From assembly GCA_021161685.1 (NCBI GenBank), contig JAGHAD010000066.1, positions 1-7,092 of the forward strand: a stretch of DNA of 7,092 nt, given 5' to 3'. Position 1 is the stretch's first letter. Every line of letters starts with the position of its first letter. Below are positions 1 through 6,395 of this stretch, in pieces. The notes beneath the pieces are model-generated. The model did not search any database and was not told where the DNA came from. It saw only the letters and a list, made by a program, of their open reading frames with translations. The translations under genes and the position numbers were made by a program. This DNA comes from Thermoplasmata archaeon (GTDB lineage: Archaea > Thermoplasmatota > E2 > DHVEG-1 > B18-G2).

Positions 1-466
1 CTCCAGTTGTATCTATTCCCACAAGAAATTCATCGTTGATGACATCTACCCTTATGATAACTTCTGGTTCATCCAGATTAACCTTAAGCCTTTCTCCATA
101 GCGATCTAAAAAACTATCAATTACTGCCTGCCCAGCATATTTAGATATATCTATGGACGTAAAATCATGGTTTCCGATCCTTGAAGATCTTATGGCAAAA
201 GTTTTTCCTTCTAATAAGTGATAGTCTATTTCTTTCATCTCCGTGTAGATATCATCCAACTTGTCGAACTTACCCTTGTGCAAGAGTAAAATAACTCTTT
301 CGATACACCTAGAGAAAAAATTCACTTTAGGGATCAAATCTTCTTTACCTTCAAAGAAAATCCTTCCTCTATTTTCCCTCACTTCTACAACCTTTCCGCC
401 TAACTTTTCTATCTCTTTGCCAGCTATATCCTCTATACCTGCGGGAGTTGTTGCATAGAATTTCAT
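1..466 (-). CDS. THUMP-domain tRNA (guanine-N2) methyltransferase, Trm14-like (3' part beyond the left edge)
   Basis: The first 155 codons of a leftward gene are present; the rest lies beyond base 1. The ATG at 466-464 opens with MKFYATTPAGIEDIAGKE, the start typical of the COG0116 family, in which archaeal Trm14 makes N2-methylguanosine at tRNA position 6 and bacterial RlmL modifies 23S rRNA. The N-terminal ferredoxin-like part spans about residues 1-60. The THUMP RNA-binding domain follows to the cut, ending in VGIDTTG, the conserved segment just before the linker to the Rossmann-fold methyltransferase domain. The catalytic domain (SAM loop and the NPPY-like motif) is not in the window, so substrate and activity are inferred from the family. 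The start is 1 nt after the aRF1 stop (TGA-G-ATG) with no clear Shine-Dalgarno, which suggests translational coupling. I see no frameshift in this part. Family assignment is firm; the exact modified base is less so. Confidence 0.86.
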   Translation of the reverse strand, partial: MKFYATTPAGIEDIAGKEIEKLGGKVVEVRENRGRIFFEGKEDLIPKVNFFSRCIERVILLLHKGKFDKLDDIYTEMKEIDYHLLEGKTFAIRSSRIGNHDFTSIDISKYAGQAVIDSFLDRYGERLKVNLDEPEVIIRVDVINDEFLVGIDTTG

Positions 467-467
467 C

Positions 468-1700
468 TCACAATCTGTATCTCAATATACCTGCTACACC
501 ACCAAATGTTGTTAACAAAGCCTGTCCTTCTTCGCTATCCGTTGAGATAAGCTCAACTTTTGTTCCCCTCTCCTTTGCCTTCTTTGATAACTCTTCCACC
601 AGATCGAGTTTATTCTCTATAACCATTGCCCCTCCACATTTTTTGCATTGTTTCTCCAATTTCTCAATCTCTTTCTCATCAACCGTCCTTTCCTCGTTAT
701 AACCACATTGATTACATCGTAACTTAACCCTGTACTTTTTTAGATCTTCAGATAGGAGCAATGTCTGGACAGCCCCTTTTTCGAGTGCGTTTCTTACCTC
801 TTCTTCCCCATAAATGGCCATTGAATCCTTTTTCTTGACAATCTCTTTGAAGAACTTATCCATGATTTTCTTTTCATGAGATATTTTAAGATTCTCCAGT
901 TTTTTCGCAACCAGGTTTACAAGCTCTCTCAAGCCGGTCTCATCCGTATAACCTGTATCGAAAACGTCCAGCACTTTTTTCTGGACTTCATGGTGCAAGT
1001 AAGAGCTCTCAAGGAAGTATAGCTTTGTTGGTCCCGGTCCTCCAACGAATATACCTTTCAAGTTTTTCTCGTTCATGAAAATCTCGCTTATCCTCTCTCC
1101 GCACTTGACGAACCATTCGTGGGCAGCAAGCTCGATTAATCTTTCAAATCTCCTCTGAGATTGCCCTCCTCTACCGTGCTTTCCAGGAACCCTTGAGGTT
1201 AAATGATCGATGAGCTCTATTCTCTTTCCTCTAAGCATTCCTATGGTGCATTCTCTCCTATCTATCAGGAACAAACCATACACTTCTTTCTCTTCTAGTA
1301 ATTCTTCCAAGGGTTTGGTATAAAAAGAGGAATCACACCTGTAGAGGAAGATGTTTAATGGGAGGGGAGGCTCTATAACAAACGAAACCATCTCGCTCTG
1401 ACCAGCTTCTGCCTCCTTGTGACCGACAAAGAAAACGAGTCCATTTTTTGGAGGTTTTTTGAAATACTTCAGCTTGCTCATTATGGATTCTATGGCTGAG
1501 AGTACATTCTTTCTGGTCGTCTTGGATTTGATATTCATTGATTGAGAGTACTCGTTTCTTAGATATGCGCTTACGTCCGATATCTGCCTGTCTGGAGGTA
1601 TGTATAGGGAGATTAACTCCGTGTGCTTTCCCTTGCAAGCCTTTATCTCTTCCAGCTTTTTTTTAAATTCATACCTCTGCACTTCATCGAGCTCTTCCAT
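468..1700 (-). CDS. prf1: Archaeal peptide chain release factor aRF1 (eRF1 family)
   Basis: The 410-residue protein is a normal-length archaeal class-1 release factor. It recognises all three stop codons in the ribosomal A site and triggers peptidyl-tRNA hydrolysis; in archaea it is delivered by aEF1A and works with ABCE1 in recycling. All diagnostic motifs are visible. NIKS is at residues 56-59 and YRCDSSF, matching the YxCxxxF stop-decoding motif, at 120-126, both in domain N. GKHGRGGQ is at 173-180, with the catalytic GGQ at 178-180 in domain M. Domain C carries four cysteines (329, 332, 352, 355) as two CxxC pairs that likely bind zinc in the minidomain. The ATG at 1700 has a good Shine-Dalgarno, AGGTGA, 6 nt upstream, overlapping the stop of the preceding gene. 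The gene lies 10 nt after the beta-CASP nuclease and 1 nt before the THUMP methyltransferase, implying co-transcription. Nothing looks degraded. Confidence 0.98.
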   Translation of the reverse strand: MEELDEVQRYEFKKKLEEIKACKGKHTELISLYIPPDRQISDVSAYLRNEYSQSMNIKSKTTRKNVLSAIESIMSKLKYFKKPPKNGLVFFVGHKEAEAGQSEMVSFVIEPPLPLNIFLYRCDSSFYTKPLEELLEEKEVYGLFLIDRRECTIGMLRGKRIELIDHLTSRVPGKHGRGGQSQRRFERLIELAAHEWFVKCGERISEIFMNEKNLKGIFVGGPGPTKLYFLESSYLHHEVQKKVLDVFDTGYTDETGLRELVNLVAKKLENLKISHEKKIMDKFFKEIVKKKDSMAIYGEEEVRNALEKGAVQTLLLSEDLKKYRVKLRCNQCGYNEERTVDEKEIEKLEKQCKKCGGAMVIENKLDLVEELSKKAKERGTKVELISTDSEEGQALLTTFGGVAGILRYRL

Positions 1701-1706
1701 TTCTCT

Positions 1707-1712
1707 TCACCT
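1707..1712 (-). promoter_or_regulatory. Shine-Dalgarno site of aRF1
   Basis: Read on the minus strand, AGGTGA is complementary to the archaeal 16S rRNA 3' end (UCACCU). It sits 6 nt before the aRF1 ATG at 1700, and its first two bases belong to the TAG stop of the upstream nuclease gene. It is the best ribosome-binding site in the window. It fixes the aRF1 start and suggests that ribosomes finishing the nuclease can reinitiate on aRF1. Confidence 0.75.
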
Positions 1713-2946
1713 ACAAAATGAGCTCTTCTCCATCCTTTGGAGTATACACTTCTGCAAAATCGCTCAGATCTTCAGCCAATGGCTCTCTGTTATCGCTGTG
1801 GAAGAGCACAATCTTCTCCGGAGAACATTTTCTCGCAAAATCTACCAATTGCTTGTGCCCAGCATGGGCGGAGAAGTCGAAATAATGAACCTGACATTCC
1901 ACTTTCTGGCTAACTCCATAAAAATCGAGTGTTCCCTTTTCTAGAAGTTGTCTCCCATTTGTTCCAGGAACCTGATAGCCCGTTAATAGCACCGCACTTC
2001 TTGGATCTTTTCTCAATTTCTCTAGATACCATAAAACTGGTCCTCCATCGAGCATTCCGCTTGTGGTGAGTATGACCTCTCCCTTAAGAGCGAGCTTCCT
2101 ACCATGGTTTGAATGGACTAGCTTTAGCTGGGAAAGGGCTTTCTCCAGCTTCTTGCTAGACCTTATGTACTCTGGATAATCAAGGAAGAGTTTTGATATC
2201 TTTTCACCCATACCATCCATCCATACATCGAAGCCAGAGTTTGCGAGAATAAGAGCCATTTCTTGGGACCTGGCAACTGCAAATGCTGGAACTATAGCAA
2301 TGCCTCCTCTCCTTACGATCTCATCTATGGTATCTAAAAAAAGTTTTTCCAGCTCCCTCCTATCTGGATGATCTCTACCGGCATACGTACCTTCCATGAA
2401 CAACAAATCACATTTAACCGGATGTGTACCCCATAGTAATCTGGTGTTTATCGTGTTTATATCTCCAGTAAACAGCAAGGTTCTGGATCCTCTTAGTTCA
2501 AACATAACCGATCCAGGGATATGACCAGCATGATGCACATGAAGCTTTAACTTACCTATATCCCTAACTTCTGAAGGTTCTACAGAAACAAACCTCGAAT
2601 AAATTTCTTTTACTTCATGTTTTGAAAAAGGATAAGCGTATCCCTCGGCCTTGGCAACCTTGAGAGAATCTATGAATAGGATGTGACAAATTTCTCTCGT
2701 TAACTTGGTTGACCATACCATGCATTCCTGTCTGTTAGCTAAGTATGGTATCATTCCCGAATGATCAAGATGAGCATGTGTTAATAAAACGAGATCAACG
2801 GGAGGAGCTTCTGCGGGATATGAAGGTGGCTTTGTAGGAGAAATACCATACTCAAAAAGTAGCCTGATGTCATCTGCCTCCATTACCATACCAAGCTTTC
2901 CGACTTCTTCGCATCCGCCCAGGAATTTTACCTTTACTTTGTCCAT
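1711..2946 (-). CDS. Beta-CASP metallo-beta-lactamase ribonuclease, aCPSF2-like
   Basis: This 411-residue cytoplasmic protein belongs to the archaeal CPSF/beta-CASP RNase family (COG1236), zinc-dependent RNA endo- or exonucleases related to eukaryotic CPSF73. Metallo-beta-lactamase motif 2 is HAHLDH (H57, H59, D61, H62). Motif 3 is H141 in AGHIPGS and motif 4 is D162 in FTGDIN. The beta-CASP motifs are A, E185 in MEGTYAGRDHPDR; B, H361 in FSAHAGH; and C, H383 in LFHSDN. The middle segment PAFAVARSQE (220-229) and SGMLDGGP (296-303) are also typical. It has no N-terminal KH domains, so it is not the termination factor aCPSF1/FttA. The HAHLDH and EGTYAG signatures favour aCPSF2 over aRNase J. 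The usual motif-1 Asp is Glu32 here. It starts 30 nt after the NfeD gene without a recognisable Shine-Dalgarno and ends 10 nt before aRF1. Nuclease assignment is strong; direction of cleavage and targets cannot be read from the sequence. Confidence 0.92.
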   Translation of the reverse strand: MDKVKVKFLGGCEEVGKLGMVMEADDIRLLFEYGISPTKPPSYPAEAPPVDLVLLTHAHLDHSGMIPYLANRQECMVWSTKLTREICHILFIDSLKVAKAEGYAYPFSKHEVKEIYSRFVSVEPSEVRDIGKLKLHVHHAGHIPGSVMFELRGSRTLLFTGDINTINTRLLWGTHPVKCDLLFMEGTYAGRDHPDRRELEKLFLDTIDEIVRRGGIAIVPAFAVARSQEMALILANSGFDVWMDGMGEKISKLFLDYPEYIRSSKKLEKALSQLKLVHSNHGRKLALKGEVILTTSGMLDGGPVLWYLEKLRKDPRSAVLLTGYQVPGTNGRQLLEKGTLDFYGVSQKVECQVHYFDFSAHAGHKQLVDFARKCSPEKIVLFHSDNREPLAEDLSDFAEVYTPKDGEELIL

Positions 2947-2956
2947 GTATCTATCT

Positions 2957-2962
2957 AAAAAA
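2957..2962 (-). terminator. Single T6 tract in the NfeD / nuclease gap (possible weak terminator)
   Basis: In the 30-nt gap after the NfeD stop, the minus strand carries six consecutive T residues preceded by a pyrimidine-rich stretch. Archaeal RNA polymerase can terminate at oligo-T without a hairpin, so this could attenuate read-through between the membrane genes and the RNA/translation genes. No hairpin is visible and one tract is usually weak, so partial termination at most is inferred. Confidence 0.25.
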
Positions 2963-2976
2963 GCAAGAGAGGTAGA

Positions 2977-4290
2977 TTAATCTTTGCCTTCCTTCTTTGG
3001 CGAAACTACTAGTATATGTCCTTCTCTTTTCTCTATAACTACCTTGGTATGAGCTGGAATTCTTACCCTCGATTTAGCGAGCCAGTATTCGCCTCTATAC
3101 CTGACAAATCCAGGTTTGTTCGGTGAAAGCTCTTCAAGGGTTTCTGCCTCCTCACCTTCAAAGGTTGTTAGTGCCGGTTTCTTTCCTTTAACTCTAATTA
3201 CCTTGTAGAGAATAAAGACAAAAAAGCCAGATATCAATGCGGAAGGAACGATCGCCATTATCAAAAGCAGATTCTGGTATTCTTGAGAAACGAGCCACCT
3301 TGTAGAGCTGTACGAAGGAACAAGAAAAATGGTACCCAAGATGATGCATATTATCCCTCCTATGCCAATGAATCCAAAGCCAGGGGTTACAAAAATTTCT
3401 ATAACCAGCAAAATAAATCCCAATGCAAGGAAAATAATGCTCATGTAAGGCAGGGAAAAACCCATACCAGCCAGAGCAAGACCTATTGCGATGATTCCAA
3501 AGACCTCTGCACCATAGCCTGGTGTGTGTATACCAAAGATAATGGAAAACATGCCGAGTACGAGTAGGATTGAGTAAACGATTGGGTTGGACAAGATGGA
3601 GAGGATATGATAGGAAAGTGGAGGGGAATAGTAAATAACCTCAGCATATCTAGTTACCAGGGTGACATTATCCGCCTTACTTCCATTTATCTTATCGAGG
3701 AGATCGCTTATATCGGTTGCAACAAAATCGATGATTTTTTTCTTTAAAGCCTCACTCGCATTTAAATTTAGATTCTCTGTAACAAACTCTTCAGCTACCG
3801 TTGAATTCCTGTGATGGGAGGATGCCAACTCCTTAATCCATTCCTTGATGGCGTTTATGTATTTCGATTCGTTAACCAGCCTTGGACCACTAGATGTTAT
3901 CTCGACTGGCTGGCAAGAGCCAATAGTTGTGCCATCTCGCATAACCGCTATATCGGTACTCAAAAGCACAAAAACGCCAGCCGACCACGCCGTTGCTCCC
4001 CTTGGATAAACGAATCCTATGGTTATTTTTTTGCAGTTTTCTATGAGCTTAACTATCTGCTTTGTCTCCTCAAGCCCTCCTCCCGGCGTATCTATGGTTA
4101 TCAGTATAGCCCCCGCTCCAATATCGCTTGCATGCTTTATGGCTCCCTTAATCAATTCCACCGTTGCTCTCGTTATAGCTCCTTCTATCTTAACGACCAA
4201 TACTTTTTCTATCTTTTCTGTGCTTGCCTTGGTTGGAGAGGTTAAGGAAATTAACAGAAGAGGAATTAAGATTAAGAGATACTTCCTCAT
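2977..4290 (-). CDS. NfeD-family membrane serine protease (ClpP-class, long form NfeD1b)
   Basis: The 437-residue protein is a membrane-anchored ClpP/S49-like protease of the type studied as PH1510 in Pyrococcus horikoshii, which cleaves the hydrophobic C-terminus of its operon-partner stomatin. Residues 1-22 form a signal peptide. The protease domain spans about 28-205, with DTPGGG at 67-72 and the nucleophile Ser103 in GATAWSAG. The likely catalytic partner is Lys143 in NESKYINAIKEW, 40 residues later, as in the Ser97/Lys138 dyad of PH1510. Four to five hydrophobic helices follow at about 228-364. A charged C-terminal NfeD OB-fold (about 375-433) should face the cytoplasm. Five N-x-S/T sequons (N140, N162, N177, N202, N208) fall only in the protease domain, supporting its external location. 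The start overlaps the slipin stop as ATGA, with a weak AGGA site 4 nt upstream, which indicates translational coupling. Trp102 stands just before the nucleophile, where Ala is usual. Confidence 0.95.
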   Translation of the reverse strand: MRKYLLILIPLLLISLTSPTKASTEKIEKVLVVKIEGAITRATVELIKGAIKHASDIGAGAILITIDTPGGGLEETKQIVKLIENCKKITIGFVYPRGATAWSAGVFVLLSTDIAVMRDGTTIGSCQPVEITSSGPRLVNESKYINAIKEWIKELASSHHRNSTVAEEFVTENLNLNASEALKKKIIDFVATDISDLLDKINGSKADNVTLVTRYAEVIYYSPPLSYHILSILSNPIVYSILLVLGMFSIIFGIHTPGYGAEVFGIIAIGLALAGMGFSLPYMSIIFLALGFILLVIEIFVTPGFGFIGIGGIICIILGTIFLVPSYSSTRWLVSQEYQNLLLIMAIVPSALISGFFVFILYKVIRVKGKKPALTTFEGEEAETLEELSPNKPGFVRYRGEYWLAKSRVRIPAHTKVVIEKREGHILVVSPKKEGKD

Positions 4291-5054
4291 TTCTTCCTTT
4301 TGAGCATAGCTTGAGTTAGTCCTGCAACAAATCCCATCTCTCCACCCGAAACAACTATCAAGTTCTTCTCCCTTGCTACCTCTGCCAAGGTTTGAAGCTC
4401 CCTTAATCTCATGGCAGCTGGGACTTTCTCATAGAGCTTAGCCGCCTCCATCATCTTCTGGGAAGCTTCCAGCTCTCCCTGAGCCATTATTACCCTCGAT
4501 CTCCTTTCTCTTTCAGCCTCAGCCTGCTTTGCAAGAGCCCTCAACATCTGTTCTGGCAAAGCGACATCCCTTATGGTAACCTTCGTTACTTTTATTCCCC
4601 AGGCATCCGTTTCAGCATCCAGTATACTTTGCAATTTCTTGTTCAGGGCATCTCTGTTGGCTAACAAGTAGTCCAGATCAACTTCTCCAAGAACATCTCT
4701 AAGCGTAGTTTGTGCAAGCAGACTGGTGGCGATGTCGTATCTCTGCACTTGAACGACTGCCTTATCGGGATCAACTATTCTAAAATAGATGACTGCATCA
4801 ACATCAATTGTTACGTTATCCTTTGTCACTACCCTTTGCTTGGGCACATCTATTACCCTCTCTCTCAAATCCAGTCTTATCACTTGGTCGATGATGGGTA
4901 TGATGAATACTATTCCGGGTCCCTTCACTCCAAGTAGCCTTCCTAGCCTGAAAACAACGATTCTCATATACTCTGGCAGAATCTTTATTGCAGATGCGAG
5001 AATAGCTATTAAGAAAAGTATCACCACTACAAGTACAGGTATCCACCAAGCCAT
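4287..5054 (-). CDS. Slipin / stomatin-like SPFH membrane protein
   Basis: The preferred product is 255 residues starting MAWWIPVLVV. An ATG at 5141 would add 29 residues, but it would overlap the 5' end of enolase by 39 nt and precede the only sensible promoter, so the ATG at 5054-5052 is chosen. Residues 4-23 form one N-terminal membrane anchor. The SPFH/band-7 domain follows at about 28-185 and includes GPGIVFIIPIIDQV, the RVVTKDNVTIDVDAVIYFRI region and the YDIATSLLAQTTLRDVLGE segment. A charged, Ala/Glu-rich helix at about 168-215 should form the oligomerising coiled coil. The tail at 231-249 (NLIVVSGGEMGF onward) aligns in position with the segment that the NfeD protease cuts in Pyrococcus. 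Slipins form large membrane-bound oligomers that organise membrane microdomains. The stop overlaps the NfeD start by 4 nt, which makes the functional pairing very likely. It is probably the first gene of the leftward operon. Confidence 0.94.
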   Translation of the reverse strand: MAWWIPVLVVVILFLIAILASAIKILPEYMRIVVFRLGRLLGVKGPGIVFIIPIIDQVIRLDLRERVIDVPKQRVVTKDNVTIDVDAVIYFRIVDPDKAVVQVQRYDIATSLLAQTTLRDVLGEVDLDYLLANRDALNKKLQSILDAETDAWGIKVTKVTIRDVALPEQMLRALAKQAEAERERRSRVIMAQGELEASQKMMEAAKLYEKVPAAMRLRELQTLAEVAREKNLIVVSGGEMGFVAGLTQAMLKRKK

Positions 5055-5075
5055 GCTGAAGAATATGGAAATGGT

Positions 5076-5083
5076 TATTAATA
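5076..5083. promoter_or_regulatory. Symmetric TATA-like element in the slipin/enolase divergent promoter
   Basis: TATTAATA is its own reverse complement and lies in the 48-bp gap (5055-5102) between two divergent starts. Its centre is about 23.5 bp from the enolase GTG and 25.5 bp from the slipin ATG. Archaeal TATA boxes are centred about 26 bp upstream of transcription starts, so both transcripts could begin at or near their start codons and be leaderless. This fits the lack of a usable Shine-Dalgarno in front of either gene. In the slipin direction an A-rich run precedes it, as expected for a BRE. A second box for slipin, TTTAAAAA at 5093-5086 on the minus strand, would give a leader of roughly 9 nt. 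Inferred from spacing and composition only. Confidence 0.5.
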
Positions 5084-5102
5084 CTTTTTTAAATGATGGA
5101 GC

Positions 5103-6395
5103 GTGAGTGGGTTTGTAATAAGTAATGTGAAAGCAAGGCAAGTTTTGGATTCAAGGGGGAATCCAACGGTTGAGGTTGAGATATCTACGGATAGATTCTC
5201 AGCAAGGGCATCCGTGCCATCTGGTGCATCAAAAGGAAGACATGAAGCGCTTGAAATAAGGGATAATGGAAAGGAGTTTTTGGGTAAAGGAGTAAGAAAG
5301 GCAGTAAGTAACGTTAAAACTGTAATTGCGCCAAAGCTTATCGGTCTGGATGCAAGGGAGCAAGGAGAGATAGATTCATTACTCATAGATCTAGATGGAA
5401 CAGAGAATAAATCCAGACTTGGAGCAAATGCAATTCTCGCCTGCTCAATGGCATGTGCAAGGCTTGGAGCGATTTGTAAAGGCGTTGAACTCTACGAACA
5501 TCTTGGAGAAATTTGCAATTCAACGCCGAACGTAATGCCGGTTCCGGTCATGAACATTATAAACGGAGGGAAGCACGCTGGAAACAACCTTGATATTCAG
5601 GAACACATGATCATGCCAGTAAGGGCTAAGAGCTTTTTAGAAGCTCTGAGGAAAGCTACCGAAGTTTATCACCTGTTGAAGAGAAAAATAGAAAGCAAGT
5701 ATGGCAAGCATGCGATAAATGTGGGGGATGAAGGAGGATATGCTCCACCTATGGAAAGCAGTGAAGAAGCTTTTGAAATTATAGTAGAAACCATCGAAGA
5801 AGCTGGCTACGGCAAAGAAATTGCCCTTGCTTTTGATGCAGCAGCGAGTGAATTTTATGATGGAAAAAATTACACATTAGCTGGAAAAAGTATGGGGAGT
5901 GGAGAGCTTTTAGATTTCTATTCTGACTTAATAAGCACCTTTAACATTATATCTGCTGAGGATCCTTTTGCTGAAGACGATTGGGAAGGTTTTGTGGAAT
6001 TCACGAGAAAGTTTGGAAACAAAATACAAGTGGTTGGAGACGATCTCTTTGTTACAAATGTTAGGAGGCTAAAGGAAGGTATAGAGAGAGGGGCATGCAA
6101 CTGCATGCTTCTAAAGATAAACCAGATAGGGACTGTAAGTGAAGCGATGGATGCTGCAAAACTTGCTTATGAGAATGGCTATAATGTAATGGTATCCCAC
6201 AGGTCTGGAGAAACGTGCGATGATTTCATCGCCGACCTATCGGTAGCTATAAACTGTGGTCAAATAAAGAGTGGCGCCCCTGCTAGGGGAGAAAGGGTAG
6301 CGAAGTACAACAGGTTGATAAGGATAGAGGAAAGGTTGACCGATTCTTCCTACGCTCAAAACCTGAAAAGAACCGTTCTTGGCAGTTACTTATAA
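5103..6395 (+). CDS. eno: Enolase (phosphopyruvate hydratase)
   Basis: The 430-residue cytoplasmic protein interconverts 2-phosphoglycerate and phosphoenolpyruvate in glycolysis and gluconeogenesis. The full family signature is intact, with equivalents named by yeast numbering. DSRGNPTVE is at 16-24. The mobile loop SGASKG (40-45) contains the Ser39 equivalent. H158 and E167 in HAGNNLDIQEH match His159 and Glu168. E210 in GDEGG is the Glu211 equivalent. The Mg ligands are D245 (FDAAASEFY), E286 (AEDPFAEDDW) and D313 (VGDDLFVTN). The catalytic base is K338 in LLKINQIGT, and SHRSGE (365-370) and K389 in GQIKSGAPARGER complete the site. APARGER is the form common in archaea. The start is GTG; the next in-frame GTG at 5127 would remove eight residues of the first strand, so 5103 is preferred. 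GGAG lies only 1 nt upstream, too close to act as a Shine-Dalgarno. It is divergent from slipin, and its last codon and stop overlap the converging gene at the right edge. Confidence 0.98.
   Translation: MSGFVISNVKARQVLDSRGNPTVEVEISTDRFSARASVPSGASKGRHEALEIRDNGKEFLGKGVRKAVSNVKTVIAPKLIGLDAREQGEIDSLLIDLDGTENKSRLGANAILACSMACARLGAICKGVELYEHLGEICNSTPNVMPVPVMNIINGGKHAGNNLDIQEHMIMPVRAKSFLEALRKATEVYHLLKRKIESKYGKHAINVGDEGGYAPPMESSEEAFEIIVETIEEAGYGKEIALAFDAAASEFYDGKNYTLAGKSMGSGELLDFYSDLISTFNIISAEDPFAEDDWEGFVEFTRKFGNKIQVVGDDLFVTNVRRLKEGIERGACNCMLLKINQIGTVSEAMDAAKLAYENGYNVMVSHRSGETCDDFIADLSVAINCGQIKSGAPARGERVAKYNRLIRIEERLTDSSYAQNLKRTVLGSYL

Noticed and set aside
261..702. Plus-strand open frames opposite the THUMP methyltransferase and the aRF1 C-terminus
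   Set aside because: Ser/Phe/Leu-rich translations are typical antisense shadows of Lys/Glu-rich coding strands; no family resemblance.
1333..1638. Second minus-strand open frame of 101 codons inside aRF1
   Set aside because: It is a different frame of the well-supported aRF1 gene with no recognisable domain; its composition is that of a frame shadow.
3283..4303. Several plus-strand open frames antisense to NfeD (94-144 codons)
   Set aside because: They mirror the membrane-protein coding strand, have no Shine-Dalgarno or domain, and overlap a gene whose motifs are intact.
5127..5129. Alternative enolase start at the in-frame GTG at 5127
   Set aside because: It would delete eight residues of the first beta strand that precede the ARQVLDSRGNP motif in the family.
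5055..5141. Longer slipin start at 5141 adding 29 N-terminal residues
   Set aside because: It would overlap the start of enolase by 39 nt and place the TATA-like element inside coding sequence. The added residues do not resemble slipin N-termini, whereas the ATG at 5054 starts just before the membrane anchor.
6368..6380. 13-bp palindrome AAGAAC-C-GTTCTT near the end of enolase as a terminator hairpin
   Set aside because: A 1-nt loop cannot form a hairpin, it encodes ordinary enolase residues, and archaeal termination does not need hairpins.
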